Part shown: in pieces, positions 15,548-25,467 of the stretch
How positions within the stretch are numbered: position 1 is the first letter of the stretch
How the letters are laid out: the number at the start of each line of letters is the position of its first letter
Source of the DNA: Lachnospiraceae bacterium XBB1006
GTDB lineage: Bacteria > Bacillota > Clostridia > Lachnospirales > Lachnospiraceae
Direction: 5' to 3'
Assembly (NCBI GenBank): GCA_900115795.1
Contig: FOXT01000008.1
Coordinates: forward strand, 62,001 to 126,000
Length of the DNA: 64,000 nt
Translations under genes and position numbers: made by a program
Notes under the pieces: model-generated
Told to the model about the DNA's origin: nothing
The model's input: the letters and a program-made list of their open reading frames with translations, nothing else
The model's database searches: none

Positions 15548-16939
15548 ATGGAGTTAAAAGAAATTGTTGCACGGCAGCAGGCATATTTTCGAACCGGCAA
15601 AACCCGACCTATCGGTAAGCGGATTGCCCTTTTGATTCGACTAAAACAGAGTATTTTGAAACATGAAGAAGACCTTTATGAGGCATTTTACAAGGACCTT
15701 GGAAAAGGAAGAGCCGAGACGTATATGGCGGAGATTTCCATGGTATTGGAAGAAATTAGTCATGTAATGCGCAATCTTTCAAAGTGGGCACGGCCAAAAC
15801 GAGTACGGGGAACCCTTGGCACCTGGCCGGCGAAAAGTCGTATTTACCGGGAACCCTATGGTATCGTGCTGGTATTAGCACCGTGGAATTATCCGCTTTT
15901 GCTGGCTTTGTCGCCGGTGGTAGGTGCGATAGCCGCGGGAAACTGTGTAGTACTGAAGTGCTCGAAGAGCAGCCCCAATTGCGCGGAGGTCATTGCTACC
16001 ATTATGAGGGAGGCTTTTAAAGAGGAAGAGGCGTATTGTGTTGACGCCACCCTCGACTACGATACGGTATTGCAACAGGACTATCAGTATATCTTTTTTA
16101 CGGGAAGTCCGAGAGTGGGAAAAACCATTATGAAACGGGCGGCAGAGGATTTGATTCCGGTGTCCTTAGAACTTGGTGGCAAAAGCCCTTGCATTGTCAC
16201 CGATTCGGCCAACCTGCGTATGGCGGCAAAACGTATCGTTTGGGGAAAACTTTTAAATGCCGGTCAGACCTGCATTACGGTGGATTACTTGCTGGTAGAT
16301 GAAAAAGTAAAAGATAAGCTTTTGACCTACATTCGGAGTGAAATTGCAAAACGGTATCCGGATGCTGCACATAATCCTAACTATCCGCGGATTATCAATG
16401 CCCATCATTATGAGCGGTTGATGGGGTTAATAGAGCGTGCAAAAGCGAAAGCGGAGGCCTCCGACGGAAGCCGAGCGGTATTTGGCGGCGAAGGAAAGGA
16501 AGAAGAGCGGCGCATTGCCCCGGCTATTTTTACCGGAGTTACCTGGGAGGATGAGATTATGGAAGAAGAGATATTTGGCCCGATTCTTCCGGTAATCACT
16601 TATCAGAATCTTGATGAGGCGGTGGAAAAAATAAATGATCGCCCCCATCCATTGGCAACCTATATCTTTACGGAGAATCGTGCGTTGGCTCATCAGTTGC
16701 TGAAGCGAATTCCCTTTGGTGGCGGTTGCGTGAACGATACTATTTTGCACATCAGCAATCCCAACATGCCCTTTGGCGGCGTTGGAAATAGCGGAATGGG
16801 CGGATACCACGGAAAATACAGTTTTGAAACCTTTAGTCATCGCAAGTCGGTGGTGGAAAACACCACGAAGCTGGATGTGCCAATTCGGTACGGACCGCTG
16901 ACGGATGCGAAGTGGAAGGTGTTACGAATGATTCTTTAG
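15548..16939 (+). CDS. Aldehyde dehydrogenase (ALDH3/fatty-aldehyde type)
   Basis: 463 residues, a typical length for the ALDH3-like subgroup that lacks the long N-terminal arm. The catalytic cysteine is in NAGQTCITVDY, the general-base glutamate in LELGGKSP, and the cofactor loop in FFTGSPRVGK. The C-terminus extends about 20 residues past the core (RYGPLTDAKWKVLRMIL), as in membrane-associated fatty-aldehyde enzymes. The ATG directly follows the aminotransferase stop (TAA-ATG). It likely oxidises the aldehyde made by the aldolase or aminotransferase with NAD(P). Last gene of the cluster. Confidence 0.88.
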   Translation: MELKEIVARQQAYFRTGKTRPIGKRIALLIRLKQSILKHEEDLYEAFYKDLGKGRAETYMAEISMVLEEISHVMRNLSKWARPKRVRGTLGTWPAKSRIYREPYGIVLVLAPWNYPLLLALSPVVGAIAAGNCVVLKCSKSSPNCAEVIATIMREAFKEEEAYCVDATLDYDTVLQQDYQYIFFTGSPRVGKTIMKRAAEDLIPVSLELGGKSPCIVTDSANLRMAAKRIVWGKLLNAGQTCITVDYLLVDEKVKDKLLTYIRSEIAKRYPDAAHNPNYPRIINAHHYERLMGLIERAKAKAEASDGSRAVFGGEGKEEERRIAPAIFTGVTWEDEIMEEEIFGPILPVITYQNLDEAVEKINDRPHPLATYIFTENRALAHQLLKRIPFGGGCVNDTILHISNPNMPFGGVGNSGMGGYHGKYSFETFSHRKSVVENTTKLDVPIRYGPLTDAKWKVLRMIL

Positions 16940-17030
16940 AAAAGTAAAGTGTTGTACTTTTTTGTACTTTATTTGTCAGATAATAGGGATATGTCAGAAA
17001 ACATGATACAATCGTAATTGTGGAGAAAGT

Positions 17031-18836
17031 ATGAAGAAGGAGGCACAAATAGGGGTGAGACGTAGAGTAGGAAAAATCCTTGCGGGGGCACGCGCTGAAA
17101 GTGGAGCTTCGTTGCATGAAACGGCATATGGTTTGTGTACGGTGCAAGCCCTAAGTAAAATGGAAAAGGGTATGCAGCAGATTTATAAATTGGACTTTGA
17201 TGTTATTTTGGAACGACTGAATAAGAACCCGGACAATTTTGAGTGCGTATTATCGAAGAAAGAATACGAAAAAATGGCGGTGCGTGAAAACATAGAAGAA
17301 GCAATTCTGTTTCTTGATGGAGAGAGAGCAAGGGAGGGGCTTGTAAAACTGCGGTCATTGTATAAAATGAGTAGGGCGGTAGAGCGTATGTTTTTTTATC
17401 GAACCGAGGGCTTTTATTATTTAGAGTGTGAAAAAAACTATTCTCACGCCAAGGAAAGTTTTAAAGAAGCGTTGAAATCGGTGGCACTGGATTACAAGAA
17501 GGAAGAGCCAGGAACAGAGCGGTATTCTACCTGGGAGGTGGAAACGCTTTTAGGGTATGGAAAGGCTTGTTATCAGCTGGGTGAGGCAGATGAGGCGAGC
17601 AAGGTTGCGCAAAAATGCTATTCGATTGCGTGCAGAATTAGCGATGGAGGGCTGAGAGCACGCGTTTATCCCAAATGTGTTTATTACAGAGGAGTGTGGT
17701 GCGATTTATCGAATGAGGAACGGATTCAGAATTATGAAGAGGCGTTGATGCAGTTGCGTAAGAATTCTATAAGCTACTTCATTATTCCGCTGAAGAAACG
17801 AGTTGTTGCGTTGTATAAGAAAAGTGGGAACAGCGAGCGGGCTTCTTATTGGGAGCGATTGGTGACACCGCTTGAAGAAATTGAAGAGGTTTATAATAAA
17901 AGAGTAATAGAGGATGCAATATTCTTTCGTGATTATTCGTGTGTACATCATTTGGATTATGAAATTATTCGAGGTGAGCGTCATACTATGGGATTAACTC
18001 AGGAAAGTATGATGGCGGGTATTTATGAAAATCAAAGTACATTTTCGGATATTGAGAATGGGAAATGTACGATGAATGGTTCCAAGTTTTCGGAGATAAT
18101 GGAGCGTTTGGGTATGGTATCTGAGCGTCAGAGTTCATTTGTGCCAGTATGTTCCTTTGCGGAATTGGAACTAATATGGAAAATACGTCAAGCTTCAGGG
18201 CGTGATGATGTGGAAGAGGTTGAAAGATTGCTTGCAAGCAGTAGCTTTCTAAATCTTGCAATGGCAGCAAGCTATAAAATTGTGAATTCGGAAATAGCAA
18301 AGGCGAACGAGGAAATCTGTGAGGAACTTTCTAAAATGCTTGAAAAGTCTTATCCGATGGATGCGGAAATCTACTATCGCCCACCATTTCAGTGGGAAAT
18401 GGATGCAATCGTTACTTGCGGTATTGTAGCTGGGAAAAAGTGTCCGGAAGAGATTCTTGCGATGATAGAGAAGTTACGAAATGTTTTTTTGCAAAGCGAT
18501 TTGGATAAGCGGTATTGTTATAGGGAATATGGAACGATATTGTATAATCAGATTTGGGTTATGTCGAAAGCAGGCATGAGTGAAGCATTGCATGATGTTA
18601 CGGAGGAAGGATTTCGATATTCGCTGGAATGTGGAAAAGGAGGCATGCTTAGCAGATGCGCAGCAGCCAAAGCAATGGAAGAGGGGATTTCAAATGAGAT
18701 GAGCGTGCGTTATGCACATTATGCTGTGATTTTTGCCGAACTATACTATAAAGCATCGATAAATGAATATGTTGACTTTTATGAATGGATTAAAAAGAGA
18801 AGGGGCTGTGAAAAAAGCATAGCCTCTTCAACGTAA
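17031..18836 (+). CDS. Large dual-HTH transcriptional regulator with TPR-like helical region, copy 1
   Basis: 601 residues. Residues 10-60 look like an XRE-type helix-turn-helix (RVGKILAGARAESGASLHE...), followed by about 230 residues of helical repeats, a second HTH-like segment at about 310-360 (GERHTMGLTQESMMAGI...), and more helices. The architecture resembles peptide-binding regulators of the RRNPP type, except that a second HTH is embedded in the middle. A homologous protein lies at 23337-25193. Between them are a truncated radical SAM gene and two ABC exporter genes, so the pair may have controlled a peptide-signal or RiPP cluster. GGAGAAAGT precedes the ATG. Confidence 0.7.
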   Translation: MKKEAQIGVRRRVGKILAGARAESGASLHETAYGLCTVQALSKMEKGMQQIYKLDFDVILERLNKNPDNFECVLSKKEYEKMAVRENIEEAILFLDGERAREGLVKLRSLYKMSRAVERMFFYRTEGFYYLECEKNYSHAKESFKEALKSVALDYKKEEPGTERYSTWEVETLLGYGKACYQLGEADEASKVAQKCYSIACRISDGGLRARVYPKCVYYRGVWCDLSNEERIQNYEEALMQLRKNSISYFIIPLKKRVVALYKKSGNSERASYWERLVTPLEEIEEVYNKRVIEDAIFFRDYSCVHHLDYEIIRGERHTMGLTQESMMAGIYENQSTFSDIENGKCTMNGSKFSEIMERLGMVSERQSSFVPVCSFAELELIWKIRQASGRDDVEEVERLLASSSFLNLAMAASYKIVNSEIAKANEEICEELSKMLEKSYPMDAEIYYRPPFQWEMDAIVTCGIVAGKKCPEEILAMIEKLRNVFLQSDLDKRYCYREYGTILYNQIWVMSKAGMSEALHDVTEEGFRYSLECGKGGMLSRCAAAKAMEEGISNEMSVRYAHYAVIFAELYYKASINEYVDFYEWIKKRRGCEKSIASST

Positions 18837-18912
18837 AATAAATTTCCTCCATGCAAATTTGTCAGTTTATGTACATAAATACACACAATTTAAAGATACT
18901 TTAAAATAATCA

Positions 18913-18967
18913 AAAGGTCTATAGGTTTTCAGTTGAAATAATTTCAACTGAAAACCTATAGACCTTT
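18913..18967. terminator. 55-bp perfect palindrome, probable bidirectional terminator
   Basis: Two exactly complementary 27-nt arms surround a single central A (18940): the left arm begins AAAGGTCTATAGG and the right arm ends CCTATAGACCTTT. A/T-rich tails on both sides fit termination in either direction. Stems this long without mismatch are unusual for a terminator. It separates the first large regulator from the truncated radical SAM gene. Confidence 0.75.
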
Positions 18968-19050
18968 ATTTTGAATGGATATAAAATCGAATTATAGGTA
19001 AGCGGTAGTTGCTTTGGATGATGGAGTGATGTTTTATAGTAAGGAGAAGG

Positions 19051-19605
19051 ATGAAAATGGATATCAGGGATATTTTTGTAATGAATGCAAAAGGCGGCGT
19101 GTTGCTTATCAATCCGCGAAATGCAGAGATGATGGCGGTTAGGAGAGAGCATCTCCAAACGGCGGTTGACGTGCTTACAAATGATAAGCAGAATCAAACG
19201 TGCGCATCTTTTATCAAACCGATTACAGAAGAGGAAATGGTCAGACCAGAAAGTTTATCAGTGGATGGAATCGGGATTATCGCATCATTGAAATGTAATT
19301 TTGCGTGTAAGTACTGTTTTGAGCAGGATTTTGATAAATCGGAGATGACACCGGAAATGATTCCGTTTATTCGGAAGTTTATTGCTTACTGGAACCGGGA
19401 AATGGACTGCGAGGTTGACGTTAAAAGTGTTGGCCTGATGGGAGGAGAAATTTTTCGGGGCGATACGCATGTGCTGGTTGAAGACATCATGGAGCAGGCA
19501 CCGGGCATCCGGGCTGAAAGGAATAAAAGCAGTGCCTCTAGACATCAGACTCTGCTGATATCATACCACAGAATAACCTATGAAGTTAATAACCAATGTA
19601 GATGA
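19051..19605 (+). pseudogene. Truncated radical SAM peptide-maturase-like gene
   Basis: The 184-codon frame starts after AAGGAGAAGG. Residues 1-70 look like the N-terminal peptide-recognition region of SPASM-type maturases. The radical SAM motif CNFACKYC (CxxxCxxC) is intact near residue 85, with the SAM-binding strand GLMGGEIFR near 130. From about residue 155 the sequence loses all family character (basic, then an abrupt stop), and the usual 200 or more residues with the SPASM cysteines are missing. The core TIM barrel is incomplete, so the product is presumably inactive. The adjacent ABC pair would fit an export role for the former product. Confidence 0.75.
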
Positions 19606-19717
19606 GATGGAAAGGATTTATCCAGGTGTCTCAGATCATCTATAAATCTATAGAAAGGATAAGTGCATAACCATCATCTTTACTGGCTATACACTTATTA
19701 TACGAGGAATTTATAGA

Positions 19718-21557
19718 ATGAAGAAAGAAAAGAAACGAGGTGCGATTTCCCAGATTCTGGATTTCGCAGGAAAACGGAAAGGATTGACCGTGCTTGGATG
19801 CATTCTGTCGGGTGTATCTATGTTACTTAGCATGGTGCCCTACATCTGCATCTGGCTGATTATACGGGAACTGGTGCAGGTGGCACCGGATTGGCAGGAG
19901 GCAAAACATATCACCACTTATGGTCTGGCCGCATTTGCTTTTGCCATTGCAGGAATTGTTGTGTATTTTACCGCGCTCATGTGCACCCATATGGCGGCAT
20001 TCCGCACTGCTTCCAATATGCGAAAACAGTGCATGGAACATTTGACCAGGGTGCCACTTGGCTATTTTGACACGCACGCCTCTGGATATCTGCGCCGAAG
20101 AATTGACGGGGCAGCAGCGCAGACAGAGACCTTGCTGGCACACAATCTGCCGGATGTTGCAGGAGCTATCGTAATGTTCGTAGCCACCGTTGGCCTTTTA
20201 TTGACCTTCGACTGGCGCATGGGACTGGCCTGTCTGATGGCAGTGGTCATTTCCATCCTCTGCATGATGTCCATGATGGGGGGGAAAGAATGCAACGTTC
20301 ATGCAAAAATATCAGGAAGCCCTTGATGCCATGAGCAAAACAGGAACAGAGTACGTCCGTGGAATTCCGGTAGTCAAGGTTTTTCAGCAGACGGTCTATT
20401 CATTTACCGCATTCAAAAAAACAATTGATGCATACAGCGATTATGCAACCGAATTTACAACCAAAGGTTGTCGCCTACCTCAGTCTCTAAACCTGACATT
20501 CACAGAGGGAGTATTTACGCTCTTTGTTCCGGTGGCATTTTTCCTTGCACCGGGTGCAATGGCAAAAGGAAATCTGGCATCCTTTGTGGTTGATTTTGCT
20601 TTCTATGCAATTTTCTCAGCAGTTATATCCACAGCACTTGCCAAGATTATGTTCATGACCAACGGATTGATGACAGCAAAAGAGGCATTAAACAGAATCC
20701 AGGATATTATGAACGTTCCGGAGGTAGAAGTCAGCAAGAGTCAGAAGAAACCTAACAATAATGAAATTGTATTTGACCATGTGACATTTACCTATGAAGG
20801 AGCAAATCACCCGGCCTTGTCGGATGTATCTTTCCGGGTGCCGGCAGGAAGCACCATTGCTCTGGTTGGACCATCCGGTGGCGGTAAAACCACAGCGGCA
20901 AGTCTGATTCCGCGTTTTATGGATGTGGAAAAGGGAAGCGTGCAGATCGGAGGCGTCAACGTCAAAGACATGGATGTGCACAAGTTGATGGACCAGGTGG
21001 CATTCGTCTTCCAGTCCGGCAAGCTTTTTAAGATGTCGATTCTGGAGAATGTCAAAGCGTCAAAACCGGATGCAAGCAGACAGCAGGTGTTAGATGCCCT
21101 GGAAGCTGCCCAGTGTAAGGATATTCTGGAAAAATTCCCGGAGGGAGCAGACACGGTAATTGGTTCTAAGGGAATCCATTTATCGGGAGGAGAGACTCAG
21201 CGCATCCTCTTGGCAAGAGCAATCTTGAAAGATGCTCCAATCGTAGTGCTTGATGAGGCAACAGCTTTTGCAGATCCGGAGAATGAGGTTTTGATTCAGA
21301 AAGCATTTGAGAACCTTGCAAAAGATAAGACCGTACTTATGGTGGCACACCGTCTTTCCACGGTAACCAATGCGGATTGCATTGTTGTGCTTGATAAAGG
21401 CAAGGTGGTAGAATCTGGACGCCATGAAGAATTACGGATGAAAGGCGGCTTGTATGCTCATATGTGGGACGATTACAAGAAAGGCCTTTCCTGGAAAATC
21501 GAAAACAGCGATACAAAGGGAAAACAGACGAAATCAATGGAAAGGGAGGCCAGCTAA
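19718..21557 (+). pseudogene. ABC exporter half-transporter A, frameshifted at a G7 run
   Basis: Two overlapping frames together make one full half-transporter. Codons from ATG 19718 encode the first membrane helices and then run out of frame after a run of seven Gs at 20278-20284, stopping at 20326. The rest continues in another frame to 21557 with Walker A GPSGGGKT, signature LSGGETQR and Walker B IVVLDEATAFAD. Reading the run as six Gs joins them as MMGGKNATFMQKYQEA and gives about 612 residues. The change could be a real mutation, slippage-based variation, or a sequencing error. The next gene starts 1 bp after this one ends and has the mirror-image problem. Confidence 0.8.
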
Positions 21558-21558
21558 G

Positions 21559-23300
21559 ATGAAATTTTCAGAAAAAATGAAACAAACCTATGCCCTGACG
21601 GATGTAGGTATCAGAAATATGAAAAAAGCGGTTTTTTGGACCGTAATTGTAAACCTGGTAGTGATGGGGGGACAGGAATCTTATATTTCCTTATGAAAGA
21701 TTTTATGGAAGCTTTGACCGGAAAGGCAGACTTACCTAAGCTTGCAAACTACCTGCTTTTGCTGGGAATCTTCCTTGTAGTATCCCTGGTTACCCACATT
21801 CAGCAGTACACCAATACCTACGGTTCTGTATATGCCAAGGTTAAGGATGTGCGTATGAATCTTGCAGAGAGTCTCCGGAAACTTCCGCTGTCCTTTTTCG
21901 GAAAAAGAGACATTGCGGATTTGACAGAGACCATCATGGGCGATGTAAACACGCTGGAACATGTATGGAGCCACGTACTGGGTTATCTCTACGGCGCCTA
22001 TATTTCAACGGCAGTAATCGCCATCGGGCTTTTGTTTATGAGCTGGCAGCTGACAATTGCGGCATTGTGGGCAGTACCGGTTGCCTTTATGCTTTTATTT
22101 GGAACACGAAAACTGGTAATGAGCAGAAGCGCAAGAACAAGGAAAGCGGCGCTTACCGTCAGCGATAGCATGCAGGAGATGTTGGAGTGTGCACGGGAGA
22201 TTCGAGTTACCAACAAAGAAGCAGATTTCCTGAAGCAGTTTAATGAAAAAGTAGATACGCATGAGAGGGTTACCCTGTCAGGTGAGTTGTTTACCGGAAT
22301 CTTCGTAAACGGTGCATCGGTTATTATGCGACTTGGCATGGCAACAACGATTTTGGCAGGAACATCCATGATTCTTGCAGGAACAGCGGATTTTATGATC
22401 TTATTTATGTTCCTTATGGTTATTACCAGAATCTATGCCCCCTTCGACCAGTCACTGGCACTAATTGCGGAAATGTTCATGAGCCAGGTTTCCGCCGGTC
22501 GAATCCGCGAGATTTACGATACACCGGTTGCGACAGGAAGTGAAGACTTTGAACCGAAGGGACACGATATTGTCTTTGATAAAGTTAGTTTTGCCTATGA
22601 AGACGAAGGGGTTCTTAAGAATGTAAGCTTCACGGCAAAAGAAGGCGAAGTGACTGCTCTGGTAGGTGCTTCCGGCTCCGGCAAATCCACCTGCGCAAGA
22701 CTTGCCGCCCGCCTCTGGGATGCCCGAAGTGGAAAAATAACCCTTGGTGGCGTGGATGTCCAGACGGTAGATCCGGAAGTGCTATTACGTGATTATTCCG
22801 TGGTATTCCAGGATGTTACCCTTTTTGATGACACCGTAATGGAGAATATCCGGTTGGGAAAAAGAGATGCCAGCGATGCTGAGGTGCTTGCGGCAGCCAA
22901 AGCAGCTAATTGCGATGAGTTTATACGGAATCTTCCCCAGGGTTATCTGACCAACATCGGTGAAAACGGAAGCAAGCTATCCGGCGGAGAACGCCAACGA
23001 ATCTCCATTGCCAGAGCCCTTTTGAAAAATGCACCGGTTGTTATCCTGGATGAAGCAACGGCTTCCCTGGATGTGGAGAATGAAACCAGAGTGCAGGGAG
23101 CGCTTACAAGACTTCTGGCAGGGAAAACCGTTCTGGTTATCGCCCACCGGATGCGTACCATTGAGAATGCGGATAAGGTTGTTGTCATGAATGACGGTCG
23201 TGTGGTTGAGATAGGCTCTCCGGCAGACCTGAAAACCAGAAAAACCGAGTTCGCCCATATGTTGCAACTGCAGACAGAGAGTGCGAATTGGGTGATTTAG
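21559..23300 (+). pseudogene. ABC exporter half-transporter B, frameshifted at a G6 run
   Basis: ATG 21559 lies 1 bp after the stop of half-transporter A. Its frame stops at 21696, while the body of the protein (to 23300) is in another frame. The switch falls in a run of six Gs at 21666-21671; seven Gs would read MGGTGILYFLMKD and restore a protein of about 580 residues. The ATPase domain is complete: Walker A GASGSGKST, signature LSGGERQR, Walker B VVILDEATASLD. A and B would form a heterodimer. This gene pair uses more C- and G-ending codons than the regulators on either side, suggesting separate ancestry. Confidence 0.8.
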
Positions 23301-23336
23301 TGGTATAATGAAAGATAAAGGATAAAAGGGAGAGGA

Positions 23337-25193
23337 ATGGGATTGAATAAAAAGATAAATTCTTATGAATATGTGATGGCGGCTTACATCAAGAACTTAA
23401 GGCAACAGCAGGGGATAGGCGTGAATCAGCTATGTGGTGGTTTATGTTCAGAAAGTACATTTATCCGTTTTGAAAAAAGGGAGCGAACATTGCCATATGA
23501 GACTTTGGGACGAATCCTGGAGCGACTGGGGAATAACATAGAAGATGTTCATATTTATCTGGAGGGTGACGAATACGATAAATGGGCTTGTAGAACGAAG
23601 GTGATCTATTTCATCATAAAAGAAGATTACAATAGTGCTACAGAGATTCTGGAAAGATACAAGGAGCAATACCCAAAGAAAACAAAGTTGGAAGAGCAGT
23701 TTTATTACCGGATGAAAGCAATGATTGAAGCCTGTCAGGACGGGGAGCGGGAGATAATAGCAGACAATCTGCGCCAGGCACTTGCACGAAGTGTTGTTGA
23801 TATAAGTCCGGAAGGCGTAGCGAAAGAGGCTTTGTCAATACAGGAAATCGATATGCTGCTGGACTATTATCGATATACGGATGTGAGCGCAGGAATATTT
23901 CGACAGATTATCTCCTATATCTGTGATAGAAAATGGGAAAACGTGGCCACCTGTAAAATTCTACCAAAGGCAATCTATTATTATTATCTTGCCCTGTGCG
24001 AAGAGGTAGCATTTGACAGTTGGGGCATCGATCAGTTGATCATGGTTGAAAAGATTGTTTCGGAATCAATTGATGAGCAAAGAAAGATAGGTAGCCTGTG
24101 CTTCTTATGGGAGTTACTTACGATTCGCGAGGGGATATACCATGCCATATCTGACAAAATGGAGCTTGACCAGATAACAAAGAAAAGGGCAGAAGATAAT
24201 TCCAGGTGGAAGGCAGCTCTTGAGTGGTTATATAAGGATCAGCATATACCCGAAAGAACAATAAATACGGCAATTTACTACATGACATTTAATGTAGAAA
24301 ACTTAGGGAAAGCGTTAAGGAAACGAAGAAAAATGCTTGGTTTATCGGTTTCGGAAATTGCGGAAGGAGTTATGGATCAAAAAACGGTGTATAGGATAGA
24401 AACCGGAGAAGTAAAAGGACAAAAATACCATAAACTGAATTATTTAGAAAGAGTAGGGTTGCCGAATCAGTTGATACATGACATTTTTATTACAGATAAT
24501 CTGGAAGAACGTGATTTGTTCATGCATATGAGAAAGGCAAAGAGTCGGATGAATTATGAAGAAGGATGGTGTGATTTACTTACGTTAAAAGAAGACTATA
24601 AGTGTAAACTTACATATAATGAACAGATTTTACGATGGTATGAGTTAGCATATCTGGTTGATAGAAGAAAAATTGAGAACGGAGACGCATTATTAAGAAT
24701 TAGGGAAAGTGCTGAATTGAGCGTAAATTGGAAAAGCTTAACTAGAGCAAAGCATCACTATTATAGCTACGTGGAGATACCGTTTTTGAAGCTGTATTTT
24801 CAATGTGCGGAGACATTCTTTGAAAACGAGAATGTTCATGAGGAATTGGAAGCTATTGAGAAGTATTGTTTTGAATACGTTGATGATGAATTGCGGTACA
24901 ACCATTTTAAGAGTATGTTGAGCGTTGGTGCAGTCATACAATCGGTGTTGGGAAATGTTGGCGAATATGAAAAATCCAATAAGTGGTGTAAACGGATAAT
25001 TGATATGTCGCTGGCATGTAGGAAGCTTCGAAGAACTGTAGACATCCGATATGCTATGTGGTGGAATAAAAGGGAAGAAGAAAAGACAACGGATGTAGTG
25101 CCGTTGTCTAATCTTGCAACATTGTCGAACATGTTGATGAAGTATGAGGATGAGCAATTTTTCTTAAATAAGATGTATAAAGTTGGGCGGTAG
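23337..25193 (+). CDS. Large dual-HTH transcriptional regulator with TPR-like helical region, copy 2
   Basis: 618 residues. An XRE-like HTH occupies about 12-65 (AAYIKNLRQQQGIGVNQLC...), helical repeats follow, a second HTH lies near 320-370 (LGKALRKRRKMLGLSVSEIA...), and helices continue to the C-terminus. The layout matches the 17031-18836 protein. RRNPP-type regulators of this general build bind small secreted peptides. A 52-codon gene for a small exported peptide lies directly tail-to-tail on the opposite strand, a likely cognate signal. The start follows GGGAGAGG with a short spacer; TTG 23343 is an alternative. Confidence 0.72.
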   Translation: MGLNKKINSYEYVMAAYIKNLRQQQGIGVNQLCGGLCSESTFIRFEKRERTLPYETLGRILERLGNNIEDVHIYLEGDEYDKWACRTKVIYFIIKEDYNSATEILERYKEQYPKKTKLEEQFYYRMKAMIEACQDGEREIIADNLRQALARSVVDISPEGVAKEALSIQEIDMLLDYYRYTDVSAGIFRQIISYICDRKWENVATCKILPKAIYYYYLALCEEVAFDSWGIDQLIMVEKIVSESIDEQRKIGSLCFLWELLTIREGIYHAISDKMELDQITKKRAEDNSRWKAALEWLYKDQHIPERTINTAIYYMTFNVENLGKALRKRRKMLGLSVSEIAEGVMDQKTVYRIETGEVKGQKYHKLNYLERVGLPNQLIHDIFITDNLEERDLFMHMRKAKSRMNYEEGWCDLLTLKEDYKCKLTYNEQILRWYELAYLVDRRKIENGDALLRIRESAELSVNWKSLTRAKHHYYSYVEIPFLKLYFQCAETFFENENVHEELEAIEKYCFEYVDDELRYNHFKSMLSVGAVIQSVLGNVGEYEKSNKWCKRIIDMSLACRKLRRTVDIRYAMWWNKREEEKTTDVVPLSNLATLSNMLMKYEDEQFFLNKMYKVGR

Positions 25194-25352
25194 TTAATTT
25201 TCTTCATTATCATTCGTAGGGTGTTTATCATCTCTGCATATAGCGATAGTGCTGTGTGATGTTGGCGGTAATATAATCGGTATGGTATATGTACCGATAA
25301 GAATAAAAGATAAAATGGTGAGTAATGCAATTTTTAAACGATTCTTGTGCAT
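25194..25352 (-). CDS. Small exported peptide (52 residues), candidate signal for the adjacent regulator
   Basis: Read on the minus strand from ATG 25352 to TAA 25194-25196. AAGGGAG stands 10 nt before the start codon. The peptide begins MHKNRLKIALLTILSFILIG, a positively charged end plus a hydrophobic core as in secretion signals, continues through TIPIILPPTSHS and ends in a polar tail with one cysteine (AICRDDKHPTNDNEEN). Its stop codon abuts the stop of the large regulator with no gap, so the transcripts converge. Position, size and export signal recall Phr/NprX/PapR-type pheromone precursors, but no homology was tested. It could also be a small membrane protein. Confidence 0.55.
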   Translation of the reverse strand: MHKNRLKIALLTILSFILIGTYTIPIILPPTSHSTIAICRDDKHPTNDNEEN

Positions 25353-25420
25353 TGTAATTCGTCTCCCTTGTTAATAATAATTCTATTAACTTACTATTTC
25401 ACAAAATGATAACAAATTCA

Positions 25421-25467
25421 ATACCCAGAGTTGTCAGGTTGGAACATGACAACTCTGGGTATTTTTT
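25421..25467 (+). terminator. Strong terminator with 16-bp stem
   Basis: ATACCCAGAGTTGTCA pairs perfectly with TGACAACTCTGGGTAT around a 10-nt loop, followed by TTTTTT. Because it is oriented for plus-strand transcripts, regulator mRNA ending here would run antisense through the whole 52-codon peptide gene. Confidence 0.9.

Noticed and set aside
18837..18852. Possible convergent peptide gene after the first dual-HTH regulator, by analogy with 25194-25352
   Set aside because: The only minus-strand ATG (18852) gives a 20-codon frame that lies mostly inside the regulator gene and has no ribosome site or signal-like sequence.
20278..20326. Programmed ribosomal frameshift as the explanation for the split ABC gene
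   Set aside because: There is no clear slippery heptamer plus downstream structure, and the partner gene needs a shift in the opposite direction. A run-length change explains both more simply.
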